A stretch of DNA of 64,000 nucleotides from Anthracocystis setariae (lineage: Eukaryota; Basidiomycota; Ustilaginomycetes; Ustilaginales; Ustilaginaceae), in contig CAKMXJ010000012.1 of assembly GCA_928724745.1 (NCBI GenBank), positions 248,001-312,000 of the forward strand. The letters are read 5' to 3'. Numbering within the stretch: position 1 is the stretch's first letter; each line of letters starts with the position of its first letter. Positions 50,737 to 62,042 of this stretch are shown in pieces. The position numbers and the translations under genes were made by a program. Under the pieces are notes generated by a model. That model did no database searches and had not been told where the DNA came from. It was given only the letters and a program-made list of their open reading frames with translations.

Positions 50737-50744
50737 TTTTTTTT
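50737..50744 (+). terminator. Pol III T8 terminator of the tRNA
   Basis: Eight T directly after the mature tRNA 3' end. Confidence 0.85.
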
Positions 50745-50834
50745 ACCCCTTTTCACAAGCACTCAGGTTCCATGGCATACGAAGAGATTATTTGATTCTA
50801 AACTACATTTTTCATAGAACGAACAAGATGGCCT

Positions 50835-52544
50835 TTACACCTTGGACACTTTGAGAGGCAAACCTCCCTGCGGCTTCATGGTGATGAGCGTATCCATGAT
50901 GGGTTCCTGATCCTTGGAGATGGGTTCGAAGCGGAAGTTGGACACGAGGATGCATACGACTGCCTTCATTTCGAGGTAGCTCATGGTGCGACCAATGCAA
51001 GCATGTGCGCCCGCAATAAAGGTCACCATGGAAAACGTACGGTCGTACTTGTCAGGCAAATTGAACCATCTTTCTGGTTTGAATTTGTGTGCATCGGAAC
51101 CCCAGACGTGCGGGTCCATGTTGATGGCGCGACTGGTGATGGGAAGGAGCGTGCCTTTGGGCACGTAGATGCCGTCGATCACGGAGGCTTTCGATGTGAT
51201 TCGAATGCTGCGTGGAACAGGTGGAGTGATGCGCATCGATTCGTTGATCACTGCGTCGAGATAGGCAAGTCCCTTGACCGCCGAGTATGGTGGTCGCTCG
51301 TCCTGGTCCATGAGCTCTTTGCATTCTTGGCGCAATTTTTCTTGGATCTCAGGATGCGATGCGAGATTCCAGAGCGTCCATGAAACTCCCGAGGCGGTCG
51401 TCTCATGACCGGCTCCTAGGAAGGTGAGCACCTGGTTGATCATGTCGCGCTCGGCCTGCTTGAGCGTCTTGGGCTTACCATCGTTCTCCGAGAGGTAGGT
51501 TTCTTCAATGATGTCGATGATGGCCCTAAACTGTCCGCCAGAAGCCGCACGTTGACCCGACTGCAGCTGCTTGTACAGGATCTGCTTCGAGACCGTCTTG
51601 ATGCGGTGCATGCCATTGAGTAGCCGCACTATGGTACCAACGTAGGATTCGGGTCGAGTTCGCTCCAACACCCAATTCCAACCGCTCACATCCGAAGCCC
51701 ATTCGAGCAACTTACCGCCGAACGGAATGCTGAGAACCAGGTTGAGACGTGCTTGATTTCGACCGTTTTGCATGCTGGTCACCTGGTGGTAGCCTTTGGC
51801 CAGCTCGTTGTCGGGGTTGTTGACCGAGTCAGCCTCGTAGCCAAAGGCGGTCGTGCAGATGATGTCGAGGAGAGCCTTGTTGACCCACAGATCGCAATCG
51901 ATGGTCGCACTGCCCTCTGGCGACTCGTCCACCATCTTCTTCATCACGTCCACCATCGGATACACCTTATCGTAGTAGACGGGGAATTGTTCGATGAGGT
52001 TGGTGAGAGAGAAAGCGGGGTTCATCGTCTTTCTCATCTTTTTGTGTGTCTCGCCTTCGGTGGTGAGAAGGCCGTGGCCTGCAATGAGACCGAGCAGGTT
52101 GCGCGCCATCGGTGGCTTTGGATAGCTGTATGGGTCTTCGACCAGAATCTGACGGAGAGCCTTGGGACGCATAAAGTGGACCGCCTCGCGACCGAGGAGG
52201 AAAGTGCTGCGGAAGACACCGTCCTTGTCGTACTTGCGAGCCCAGTCGAGCTCGGCACCTGCACCTGGCTTGGTTGCAAACTCGTCCATGTTTCCAATGA
52301 AGGGCTTGGGCTTGGGACCGGGAAGATGACGAAGCGGCGAGACATAGTGGAAGTAGATGGTGGTGTTGTATAGCATGCGTGTCAGCAACGTCAATACCAA
52401 GAGGCTGAACAGTAACACGGCGCCACCGATGATCCATCCAAGGTATCCAGCAATGGTCGTCGGTGCGTGGCGTTGCCCTGTCGAGACAAGTCTGCCTAGA
52501 ATCGAGTCGCTCAAGAGCGGAGAGGTTGAGAGCTTGTATGGCAT
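50835..52544 (-). CDS. Cytochrome P450 monooxygenase, membrane-anchored
   Basis: 569 residues. An N-terminal transmembrane segment (about 33-58) is followed by RHLPGPKPKPFIGN, the proline hinge. The I-helix is LGAGHETTASG, with the oxygen-activating Thr pair. The K-helix ExxR is in NESMRITPP. The heme loop is FIAGAHACIGR with axial Cys516; note that the usual Arg two residues before the Cys is His. It acts in the ER with a P450 reductase. The CYP family cannot be assigned by eye, and no biosynthetic neighbours are present, so the substrate is open. It is intronless, and the start at 52544 gives the anchor. Confidence 0.95.
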   Translation of the reverse strand: MPYKLSTSPLLSDSILGRLVSTGQRHAPTTIAGYLGWIIGGAVLLFSLLVLTLLTRMLYNTTIYFHYVSPLRHLPGPKPKPFIGNMDEFATKPGAGAELDWARKYDKDGVFRSTFLLGREAVHFMRPKALRQILVEDPYSYPKPPMARNLLGLIAGHGLLTTEGETHKKMRKTMNPAFSLTNLIEQFPVYYDKVYPMVDVMKKMVDESPEGSATIDCDLWVNKALLDIICTTAFGYEADSVNNPDNELAKGYHQVTSMQNGRNQARLNLVLSIPFGGKLLEWASDVSGWNWVLERTRPESYVGTIVRLLNGMHRIKTVSKQILYKQLQSGQRAASGGQFRAIIDIIEETYLSENDGKPKTLKQAERDMINQVLTFLGAGHETTASGVSWTLWNLASHPEIQEKLRQECKELMDQDERPPYSAVKGLAYLDAVINESMRITPPVPRSIRITSKASVIDGIYVPKGTLLPITSRAINMDPHVWGSDAHKFKPERWFNLPDKYDRTFSMVTFIAGAHACIGRTMSYLEMKAVVCILVSNFRFEPISKDQEPIMDTLITMKPQGGLPLKVSKV

Positions 52545-54511
52545 GGCTAGCGAAAGCGGCGTTCCAGCGGCAAGGTTCGATGCAAATGTGGGCAGGGACG
52601 GTGGTGGAGGCCACCAGGGTCAACGCAAGCACCGCTCTAATATAGAGTTGGCGACGCTTGGATTGGATGGATGCATCATCCCGATGTGTGTGGGGTAAGG
52701 GTTCTGCTGTGTGGTAACCGCCGAACGTGAAAGGGTCGTGAAAGAGGCCCCTGGACGTATGGCAGTGGCATTTGGACTGGTGGCAGTGCCACAGTGCTGT
52801 CAACTCGAAACAAGTTGCATATGACAGGCACACTGCCTGGACCCGTATTTGCAACCCTGGCCAACTTTTGATGCTCCCCGTTGTCTTGATAGTTGAATCG
52901 ATCACTGACGGCAAGTGTGCAAAGGCTGGACTTTGCTTTGCATTGTCTGACACGCCAGAGCCTTCGAGCTGGATAGCCAGTTGCCTCACAACCGGATGTT
53001 TAAAGGCTTGATCAATGTGGGGCAAGGCCGCGTGTAGCCATGCGCAGCTTTCAAGAACCTAACTTTGCGAGCAACTTTGCCGGTAATTTGAGAAACGAGC
53101 TGTCCACCTTGCGCAAAATCCCAAGTAGTTGGAGCGTGTGCTGACCGGTGGAGACCTCACGCTTCAGCAGGTCGAGTTTGGACGCCGCCAACACCGAGAG
53201 CTTCACGGTTCGTGGGATGCAAAAAGGTGAATTGTTTATGCTCCGCTCCGTATTTGGGTTACCAAGGCGACTCTGTCGAAACAAATACAAAAACCGTGCC
53301 CCACCGAGTCGGACCTTTCCCAGGTCACCACCTTCTCCATGGAAACCTGAACTGCAGGATATTATATCACGACGGTGCGCTGTAGGGCCTCCAGCAAGCA
53401 CCGTCATCGTTACGCTGCACTGTCAAACAAACGCGGCTTGAAATCCAAGTGGCCGCTCTAGCACCTGTATATGATCAACTACGCTTTGTGCGAGGCCGAT
53501 CGAGCGCACCGTCTCTAAATTTTCCAGGTGCTTATGCAGAGCAAAAAGCAACTACTGGAATTCAGTGGAATCAAGAGGCACTATTATATTAGACATTCGA
53601 CCTACTGTTCTCCTCAGATCCTTCCTATAGGATCCAACGAGTTGTGATCCAACCACTTCGATATGGCAAGCAGATGAGCCAATCAAAACAAACGGTCTCC
53701 TGTCACCTACCTACACAAACGACCTGTTCCTTGTGAAATTTCTGCATTGCGATACAAACCAACATGGAGACGAGCTGCAATTGAGAATTAGACTCAAGAC
53801 CAATGAAACGGACTGTTATACAAAGCCAGGGTACGGCTTGAGGTGGGACCAAGAGCCACTCAAACCTCTGGAAAACGACGCATCCCCGGCAAGCCCAACC
53901 GTGCTTTGTTTGACCACGTTCTGCGGCATCGTAGCGAGGCAAATGCGATCGAGACGCAATCCACCCGTCGAGCCAGAGCTCAGCAGCGCCCTGAGTTGCC
54001 TGCCGAAGTGATTGTGTACGTGCCGATCAGCACCTTCCAGAGCTATTGCGTTCTGTGGTTATGCGACCCTTGGCGGACCTAGGCATCAGCTCGGGAAAGT
54101 GGATGGATGGCTCGGACTGTTCGAAGGACGTCAAGTCCGTTCGCCAAGACTCGCTGCGGTAGAGGTGATGGTGTCTTCGAAGAAAAGTGGCGCGATAGGC
54201 AGAGGAAAAGTGCGGAGCATCTTCCCATGTAGAAAAGAATCTAGACGGCACGATTCTGATGATGAAAGCTGAACAGCGGAGAACAGATTCAGCATCGGAT
54301 AAGGTGTTACTCCGAGAGAAGCTGCTGCCGAGGCGAACGATGTTTGCTAGCGAATTCCGCGCGTCTTCCTAAAATGGTACCACGAGCTTAACTAGAGAGG
54401 GCGGACAATGGCTTCTTTGAGACGTTCGAAGATGGAAGTGGCTGAGAAGCGGTGAGATGTGGAGGAAAGGTGCGAGACAGGTGAGCGTAGAGAAGCTGAG
54501 TTGGGCTGTGC
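52545..54511. other. Gene-poor region upstream of P450
   Basis: About 2 kb. Several 80-120-codon ORFs exist (53051-53407 minus, 53733-54011 plus) but none shows a recognisable domain or consistent codon bias. No transposon or repeat structure is obvious. Confidence 0.55.
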
Positions 54512-54970
54512 TCAATCTTGCATTGCGTCGTCGGCGTTGATGACGTGCTCTTCACGACCAAGCGCGCTGCTTTCCTTCCCCGGACTGGAACCAGCTCCGC
54601 TGATGGGGAAAGCGCTGACTTGAGGGCGCGAAGCGAGGCTGGCAGCGCCGGGAACGTTGACGGGAACGGACTGAGAAGCGGCCTGCTGACCAGGCAAAGA
54701 GCCGGGCGGAGAAACGGCGCTGGCACCTGGCGACGTGACGGTTGAAGCGTGAGGGATCATCTCGGGGTTGGGGATGGCAGTGCCGACCGACTGTTGCGGA
54801 GCTTTGCCAGCTTTGGAGAGCGCATAGTCGCCGGAGTCAAAGTATTTGCGCTCCTTGAGCCTGCTCTGGAGAAGATCCTTCTTGGGCAGTTTGCCGTAAA
54901 GGCGGAAGAGCTTCTGCTCTTCCTCGTTCAACGACGAAATGTCGATCTTGTTTCGCTGGGCAGGCAGCAT
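54512..54970 (-). CDS. igo1: Endosulfine (ENSA/ARPP19, Igo1-type) PP2A-B55 inhibitor
   Basis: 152 residues. The N-terminal half contains DISSLNEEEQKLFRLYGKLPKK and then KYFDSGDYALSKAG. FDSGDY (residues 44-49) is the invariant endosulfine core, with Ser46 as the site phosphorylated by Greatwall/Rim15 kinases to make the protein inhibit PP2A-B55 in mitotic entry and quiescence (family knowledge). The C-terminal 90 residues are Pro/Ser/Ala-rich and poorly conserved. The start ATG is at 54970, and the frame matches family N-termini. It is isolated in a gene-poor stretch. Confidence 0.93.
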   Translation of the reverse strand: MLPAQRNKIDISSLNEEEQKLFRLYGKLPKKDLLQSRLKERKYFDSGDYALSKAGKAPQQSVGTAIPNPEMIPHASTVTSPGASAVSPPGSLPGQQAASQSVPVNVPGAASLASRPQVSAFPISGAGSSPGKESSALGREEHVINADDAMQD

Positions 54971-56320
54971 CGTGACAAAGTCGAGGGTTTTGGATACGTG
55001 TAGTACGAAAAAGCAGATAACAAAAATTTGTTGAAGACTGGCTGATTTGGGCCACGTCTCTGGCTATGCCTTTCCGTATTTTGTTGCTTTGGCTGAGAAA
55101 CGCGGATGGGCGAGAACTCTTGGGGATCAAGTCCGAAGTGGTGAGAAAGATGGGATCTGTGGTGCAAGGAGGGTGTGCGTGTGTGTGTGGGTGTGGTTGT
55201 GGGTGAGAGTTGTATGTGATGAGGACCAAGCTCAAGCTACGGGAGGTACGGTAGATGATGGATCAAATCGAGGCAGGCTCCGAGATTGTGGCAGGGATTT
55301 AAGTGAGATGTGTCTTGGCCGCCAGTCAGGGTTCATGAAACCCTCCGACGAGAATGGCTCAGAAGGGACCACACCCGACCGACCACACACAGAAACCAAG
55401 GCAAGAAGTTCAAAAAGAGGCAGGGCAGCAGGCCACAGCGCGATAGGCGAGCAGGGACCAGGTCGAATTCCATCATGCGTCGCCGCATGGACCACAAATT
55501 CCGCAACGAGCCGTGTGACTTTACTGAGCTGGGCCGCCGCGCGGATGCGCCGCCTCCTCTCACCTTGGCAACCAACCGCGCCGGTCACTGATACCTGTAG
55601 AGTGTTTTGTTTGCAGTCCAACCTGCCCTCGACCCATGGTTCTTGTGTGAAGACATGGTATAGCACGATCCGGCATACTCCTGTGCCGGTGCGGTAGCGG
55701 CGCTTTGCACAAACACACGCTTGTATTGTGGCTGGTATTTGCAGGCTAGTGGCAGAGGCAGGAGTATGCTCGAGGTAGCATCCAAACTCAAAAACGAGCA
55801 AGACAGGGTCAGACCACACAGGGATGAAATTGGGTGGAAGGTGGCATGAGCGCAGTCCCAGCAGAACTGGCAGGCCACCTGACGTTGTTTTGCGGATCCA
55901 TCACCGTGAGCTCGCCTCGAAAGTGAGAAGGGGCAAGTAGGAAGGGGAAAGAGGCCGCAAGCGAGAGCTCTAGAGAGTGGCATCCTGGAGCATCAAGTTC
56001 ACTCTCGAGGCGAGAGGCTAGGCTGGTGCATTTCCCAAATTAGCTAGCTCGTTTGTCGAGTTGCCGTGATGGCACACAGTATAGGCAGTACCAGGTGAAG
56101 GTGCTGCAGTTCTGCCTTGCGCACGGATTCACTCAATCCAGCAACATAAATACGCTGCCAACGTGGGCAGCGAGGCTCAGCTTCCGCACACGCCGAGCCT
56201 AGCAGCATGCTCGAATTAGCGTGCAGCGTGCCGTTGAGTGAAGGCAACTTGCCTCAATTGGTACGAATTTGTATTTGAGAGTACCGTACTGCAGCCCTAA
56301 TGTTATTCAATTCAGTCTGA

Positions 56321-56353
56321 ACCTCTTTCAATTCAAACCTCTTTTCAATTCAA
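56321..56353 (+). repeat. Tandem duplication of a 16-17 bp unit
   Basis: Units ACCTCTTTCAATTCAA and ACCTCTTTTCAATTCAA lie head to tail, differing by one T. Confidence 0.85.
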
Positions 56354-56409
56354 GGTTCCTCTCTCAGCCTAGAAGCGTGATTGGCCCGTGACCTCACATG
56401 CTGCTGTGC

Positions 56410-56445
56410 GGTAACGGTAACGGTGACGGTGACGGTGACGGTGAC
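56410..56445 (+). repeat. Hexanucleotide minisatellite GGTAAC(2)-GGTGAC(4)
   Basis: Six head-to-tail hexamers; the first two differ from the rest by a single A/G change. Confidence 0.9.
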
Positions 56446-57411
56446 CTGTGTTGTCTTTGTTGTTGATATGCAGTGATCTGAATAATGACGAATGTGCCGT
56501 GTCCGATCCCATGAATGGAGCATCTGTCGCCAGTCAGCCTTCTGCCGCCCGAAAGCAGACTACGAAATTGTACTGTGCTGTGCTGTGCTGTGCTGTACTG
56601 TTCTGAACTGCACTGGCACCATGACGATTTCGTTCGTTCTTATGGGCCACACATGATCTCATGAATGACTGATCCTGCCTGCCGTGCTGTTATTTAATTC
56701 GTTGAGCGTACAGCAGAGCTCAACCATCCCGTTTCTATACAGGATCACTCCCGGCAAATGTCAGGGTCCTCCGGAGGAAGGAAGCGATGATCAGACCTTT
56801 TTCTTGTGCCTTTTTCACCTCAGGGGCGAGCGGCGACGACGAGTGTTCGCAACAGGTATGCTTCAACGCCGCGTTCCTTGCGATACGAGTTTGACCTCGA
56901 CTTGTAGGCGTGCAGAAACTTGCCGATTGCGAAGCTTGTTTGACTGTGACTATATATTCATTTAATGTAGAAAAGAGAACAAGCGACTATGGTACAGTAC
57001 TGTACGGTATGGAAAGAACCAACGACACCTGGCAGCTTAAAGTTGTGAAATGAAAGACAAGGCAACTGGCAATGAAAAGTTGGTTGGCTGCACGCAGGAC
57101 CGCTACATCCGGCTCGAAAGAGCGTGCCCGAGCAGGCGACGACGTGGCGTCCTGCAAAGGTCGCCGAGCCATCCCAACGCCAACTCGACCAACTCAACCA
57201 CCCACCTAAAAACCGCGATCCTCTCGACCTCCTTCTACGTCACGTTCTGCTGTAGTGTAGGGCACTGTGTACTGTGAATCCTGTTATTGCTCTTGAACAA
57301 AAAGAGAAAAACAAAAAGAACAAAAAAGAACATACAACTGTATAAAAAAAAGTCCAAGCTGCAGCCACGCAGCACGCGAGATCGCAGCCCGTTGCAGAGG
57401 GCAAACCGGAG

Positions 57412-57412
<1 letters not shown>

Positions 57413-57444
<32 letters not shown>
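57413..57444 (+). repeat. (TG)16 dinucleotide repeat
   Basis: Sixteen TG units upstream of the porin gene; potential Z-DNA former and length-variable marker. Confidence 0.95.
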
Positions 57445-57446
<2 letters not shown>

Positions 57447-57731
57447 GGTTTGGGTTCTCCTGCGCGGACTCAGAGTAGTGTCTGATCGCGTTTGCTCTTG
57501 GGATGGCCTGATCCGTTCGTGGCCGAAAAAAAAAAAGCAAGCCCAACAACAGCAGCGACTGTGTAGTGGTCGTCGCACGGTTGGTTTTCCATTTTGCTCG
57601 TGCGCAAGTCCAGACCTGACCGGCAGTGATTCCTCCACCATCCGATTCAACCGCATCTCTTTTTCGCACCACCATCATCTCACCTTCTTCGAATCGTGTC
57701 CCCCCCCCTTGTCGATCGATCATCCGATAAC

Positions 57732-57951
57732 GTAAGTCATTCCCAGGCTCGAGCTCCGCATGGATGCACAACGCGCACGCAGAGCCAAAGCATCACACAG
57801 GCGTTCCATGTCCTCCACACAAACATGAACCCCGTGTCGTTGGCTGGCTCGACCGCCGGAAAGCTCCATAGGCTCGCCGCCCATGTCAGAGTCCGATCGG
57901 GAACTAGCCTTACTGATACGAACTCCTCTTTCTTTTTTCTTTTTACCACAG
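57732..57951 (+). other. 5'UTR intron of porin gene (220 bp)
   Basis: Donor AAC|GTAAGTC, branch-like TTACTGATA near 57911-57919, a pyrimidine tract and acceptor CCACAG|CACCATGG. The acceptor lies 4 nt before the ATG. A leader intron is common in highly expressed fungal genes. Confidence 0.8.
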
Positions 57952-57955
57952 CACC

Positions 57956-58846
57956 ATGGCTCCCGTTGTTTCTCAGCCCGTTCCCCCTTCGTGGAAGGAC
58001 CTTGGCAAGGCCGCCAACGACCTCCTCTCCAAGGACTACCCCATCCACGGCAACTCGCTCGAGGTCAAGACCAAGACCCCCAACGGTGTTACCTTCCGCG
58101 TCCTCGGTATCCGTGACTCTAAGTCGCAGGCCATCAACGGTGACCTCGAGGCCAAGTGGGAGGACAAGAAGAACGGCGTTACCTTCACCCAGGCCTGGTC
58201 CACCGCCAACGTTCTCCGCAACCACATCGAGCTCGAGAACCACATCGCCAAGGGCCTCAAGCTCGAGCTCGTCTCCACGCTCGTTCCCGAGAAGCAGACC
58301 AAGAACGCTCTGTTTGCCTCCACCTACAAGCAGCCCGGCTTGCACACCCGCCAGCACCTTGACCTCTTCAAGGGCCCCACCTTCACTGCTGACGCTGTTC
58401 TCGGCCGTGACGGCTTCCTTGCCGGTGCCGAGGCCTCGTACGACGTCAAGGAGGGCAAGCTGAGCCGATACAACCTCGGCGCTGGTTTCCACGCTCCTGA
58501 CTACGCCGTCACCTTCCACGGCCTTGGCAACCTGTCCACCTACTCGGCCAGCTACTACCACCGTGTCAACGCCGACACCGAGGCCGGTGCCCGTGCCACC
58601 TACGACTCCAAGAGCCCCAACTCGAACGTCAACCTTGAGGTCGGTACCAAGACCTACCTCGACAACGCCGCTTTCGTCAAGGCCAAGATCAACAACTCCG
58701 GTGTGCTTTGCCTCGGCTACACCCAGGCTCTCCGACCCGGCGTCAAGGCCTCGTTCGGTCTGGCTCTCGACACCTTCAAGCTCAGCGATTCGCAGGCCTC
58801 TGCCAACGCCCACAAGCTCGGTGCCTCGGTCACCTTTGAGGCCTAA
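57956..58846 (+). CDS. POR1: Mitochondrial outer-membrane porin (VDAC)
   Basis: 296 residues, uninterrupted. The N-terminus PPSWKDLGKAANDLLSKDYP is the VDAC amphipathic helix. The rest alternates hydrophobic and polar residues as beta strands, for example KLELVSTLVPEKQTKNA, with the eukaryotic porin signature near the end (NNSGVLCLGYTQALRPGVKASFGLALD). It forms the anion-selective channel for metabolites across the mitochondrial outer membrane. ATG 57956 sits in CACCATGG, an ideal context. Codons are almost entirely C- or G-ending (AAC, AAG, CTC, GTC, ACC), more extreme than the neighbours, consistent with very high expression. Confidence 0.97.
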   Translation: MAPVVSQPVPPSWKDLGKAANDLLSKDYPIHGNSLEVKTKTPNGVTFRVLGIRDSKSQAINGDLEAKWEDKKNGVTFTQAWSTANVLRNHIELENHIAKGLKLELVSTLVPEKQTKNALFASTYKQPGLHTRQHLDLFKGPTFTADAVLGRDGFLAGAEASYDVKEGKLSRYNLGAGFHAPDYAVTFHGLGNLSTYSASYYHRVNADTEAGARATYDSKSPNSNVNLEVGTKTYLDNAAFVKAKINNSGVLCLGYTQALRPGVKASFGLALDTFKLSDSQASANAHKLGASVTFEA

Positions 58847-61800
58847 GTGGAGTCGAACGCGCGTGCTGGTGGAGTCGAATCGATCAGGGCTTTCGGTCAC
58901 GACGATGCTTCCTCTCTCTCGCTTTTCGGGATGGCAGACTGAGGCGAACGGTCGGTGCTGAGCTGGCTACGTCCTCTGTTCTCTTTGTAATACTCGGCAG
59001 TTGCGAAATGAAATAAACCTAACGTCGCTTCAAAACTCATGTGTGGCAGCAGAAACTGCATGCAAGAAAGCATCGACTCAGTTGGGCGAAAGAACGACAG
59101 TGCCAAGCACGATGTTGAAAGGATGTGCAAGCTACTGTGAATGTGGGGCCACGTCGAGAAGAACTCGTGACGGTATCGTCGGTTCACAAGGGGGCGCTTC
59201 GATTGCACTGGACCGAGTCTTACTCGGACGGAAGACGTCAGGCAACGTGAACTGAGGCATGGCGAGTCGTGCTGAGTGAAAACAGAACTGATCTTCCGTA
59301 TCGATGTCTTGGACAGCCGATATTCCAGGCTGCGACAATGGCGGAGCTTAGCATGTCGGCTTGAGGTAGAGCGCTGAGCTTGAACAGCCGATTGCAAGCC
59401 AAGCCAGCTTTCCTCGATCAAGTTCCAAGCCGAGCTGTCAGAACGCTTGGCGAGAAAGCATGCCACGAGGTTCACCGAGACACTTTGTTCTGTACCTGCG
59501 GATAAATGCAGTCAGCATTGGGACCTACCTCACATGAGCTGTGGACGCAACTACAGTATGGCGGGACAAGGCGTGGGGCGAGCGCACTTCGGCATGGCGG
59601 AGTTTCCAGGATAGGACCAGGCAGGAACGACGAGATCCAATGATCGGAAGGAGCCGCTTCTTGCAGACCGAATGAGGCTTGGAAGGATGAGAGAGGGGAA
59701 TCCGGTCGAGCTGGCGAAATTTGGATGCGATTTCCAACGAGAATCTAAAAGCAAGGTGATGTCAATAGCGCAAATTTCCGATCGGTAACGGCTGGCCATC
59801 GTGAACGCCACGCCTTTGTTATTTCCTCGCCAATCCGTTCCTTTTCGACCAAGCGCCCAGCGGCAATCGAATGGGTCGCACGATCTCACCTTCCTTTGCA
59901 CTTTCTGGCCGTAGATTATACAGCCAGCTCTTCGAGAGTTTCGCGGGTGGTGAGAGCAAGCCAAGGCAAGGAACCCGGAACCAAGAGGATGGCAAACTAG
60001 CTGGTGCAAAATGTAGGGACCACAAGGGGTCAAGTGCAGGATCGAGGGCAACCTGTCGCCATCGAAAAAACCTCCCACGACCGTCATGCTGTCTTTCCCT
60101 GTGCGTCATTTGTTCCGAGCCTGGCGGGTACAAAAAAGGAAAGTGACACGAGGAGCTTCTCAGCTTCCCATTCACCGTCCATAGACCGACAGACGACATC
60201 TTCAGGGTCTTGTGTAGGGGCAACGGCCTATGCCACTGTGTTTCATGCCCCACCGGGAGCGTAAGCCAAGATGAGCCAGCGTCTGTTCGACTCCTGAGCC
60301 TCGCCCTCAGGGAGGAGCAAAGTCATGCCATGCTATCCTGGAAGGGACCATCCACGACCACATTAGGATGTAAACCAGCAGCCATTATTTTTGAGCCTGG
60401 CGGGATCATGACGCAGAACAACGGTTCCTAGAAGGCAGACAGACGGGGAGAGACAGGGACACAAGAGAGGGGCCGCGGAAGGACCAATTTGACGGGTTCG
60501 TTTCGGCCCATGTTCGTTAGCAATCATGGACAGATTCGAGGTCCGCCTCGTGCTCCTGTATTCCCATGCACCAAGTTGGCCATATTGGGCAAAGTCGATC
60601 TGTTCGCTCGGCAGAGCTTGCTGCGGGCGGGGCAGGGGGTCGCATGGCTGCAAACACACAACAGACACATTTGTCAGTCACAAGCGCACATTCTCCAAGC
60701 ATACCTTCTCTCGAGCGGTGCCTGAACCGCCTTGAAACACGACCAAAGAGGGGCACCGAGCGGGCGCGTGCTCATTGGGCAGCCTTTCTCGGGATAATAG
60801 CTAGCACCAGAATGTCCAGCACAACTCTAATAGAGTTGATGGATGCTTACCTCTCGTCTCTGCTGAGTTGGCCGCAAGATCGCCCATGGTAGCTTCAGTG
60901 CTCCAGGACGCATCCATGTTCGCCTGGCTCATGCACGTGAACTTCCGCTGCACGCCCGTACACGAATCGACCGTTGATCGCTATCAACGGTTTTTCTCTG
61001 AGACCGCAGAAGCTGCAACCGTCGTCCAGTTGCATCCTATATACGTTGATCGAACACCAGATCGGTTCATGTCAGAGCTGGCAAGGCACTGGTCTATCGA
61101 GTGCAGCTTGATGCCATTCATCGGCTGCTGCACCGGGATAAGCTGGCACGGCCCTCCGATTGCAGCCACTGTGTAGCGTGCAGAACGGACTGAGCGACAC
61201 GCGACCGAAAAAGCCAGATAGTGCAGTACTGTTGTACCAATCAATTAAATAAAGGAAAGAGTATGCGGTACAGATTGTCAACACTCAGCGGCTGCAGTCT
61301 GTTCGCATCAAACCAAATTGCAGTATGCTGTACTGTAAAAGACCTATTTTATTTTAATTGATATATATAAAAGATGAACCGAGAAAGGCACATCAGCGCA
61401 CTAAAAGGGAGCGGCACGGCTGACTGGGACATGACGCCAGCAGGCAGGCAGGCAGGCAGTCAGGCAGCCAGGCAGACGCCTCGGTACAGTTGGACCAGGT
61501 GAATCAAGCCATGAATCTTGAATGGCAGTCCTAAATTCACACACTCACCCACATACCCATCCATCCACACGCTCTTTTGGCGTTTTGTCCGTCGTCAGTC
61601 TTTTTAAGAGAACACAATTGCACCTCGCTCGCGCTGTTGGTGATCCTTCGCCAACCCCTTTCTACCTTGTTGCTTCCTGACACCATCCGCAACGTAGAGC
61701 GACGATCCTCAAGACCTTTTCTTCCCTCCAGCTGCCTCGCTCTCCACTCATATCAGTTTCCACCGTGGCGAACCGCAGTCTCTCAGGGATACGCCACCGG

Positions 61801-62042
61801 AATCACCGAACAAAGTCTCGAATCGCACGCGCCAACCTTTTTACGTTCGCCTCCGGACATCCGCCGCACGATTTGAAAACCATTGCGCACGATCTCATTC
61901 GGTTGGGCCTTTCATATCGCACTCGAAAGCCAAACAACGCAGCTCGAAAACCATCCACTCTCGAGCGCTCCATACTTGCTCTCACGCGGGCAGACACGTA
62001 CAACAAGCTTTCTCGATCATCTCGATATCATAGACCTGCATC
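58847..62042. other. Gene-poor region and leader of the HPt gene
   Basis: 3.2 kb without a supported gene. Open frames of 100-190 codons occur on both strands (58897-59475 minus, 59551-60087 minus, 60868-61176 plus) but lack domains. It includes CAGTACTGTTGTAC and CTGTACTGT motifs near 61224-61340, a (GGCA)n run near 61440-61457, and a pyrimidine-rich leader from about 61.55 kb. Confidence 0.5.

Larger units (their letters stand above)
54971..57731. other. Gene-poor region between endosulfine and porin genes
   Basis: 2.8 kb without a supported gene. It contains a tandem ACCTCTTTTCAATTCAA pair (56321-56353), a six-unit GGTRAC repeat (56410-56445), TGTGC/TGTAC-type repeats (56570-56603), a GGTACAGTACTGTACGGTA palindrome (56991-57009) and a (TG)16 run (57413-57444) about 300 bp before the porin 5' splice donor. 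Confidence 0.55.

Noticed and set aside
51967..53025. A 352-codon minus-strand frame overlapping the P450 N-terminus and extending upstream
   Set aside because: Out of frame with the P450, Cys/His/Arg-rich, no domain; the P450 frame is intact.
58897..59475. A 192-codon minus-strand frame downstream of porin
   Set aside because: Composition is not gene-like, there is no domain, and its end runs into the porin 3' flank.
60868..61176. A 102-codon plus-strand frame, possibly joined to an upstream short frame at 60812
   Set aside because: No family recognised, no credible splice pair linking the frames, and composition not clearly coding.
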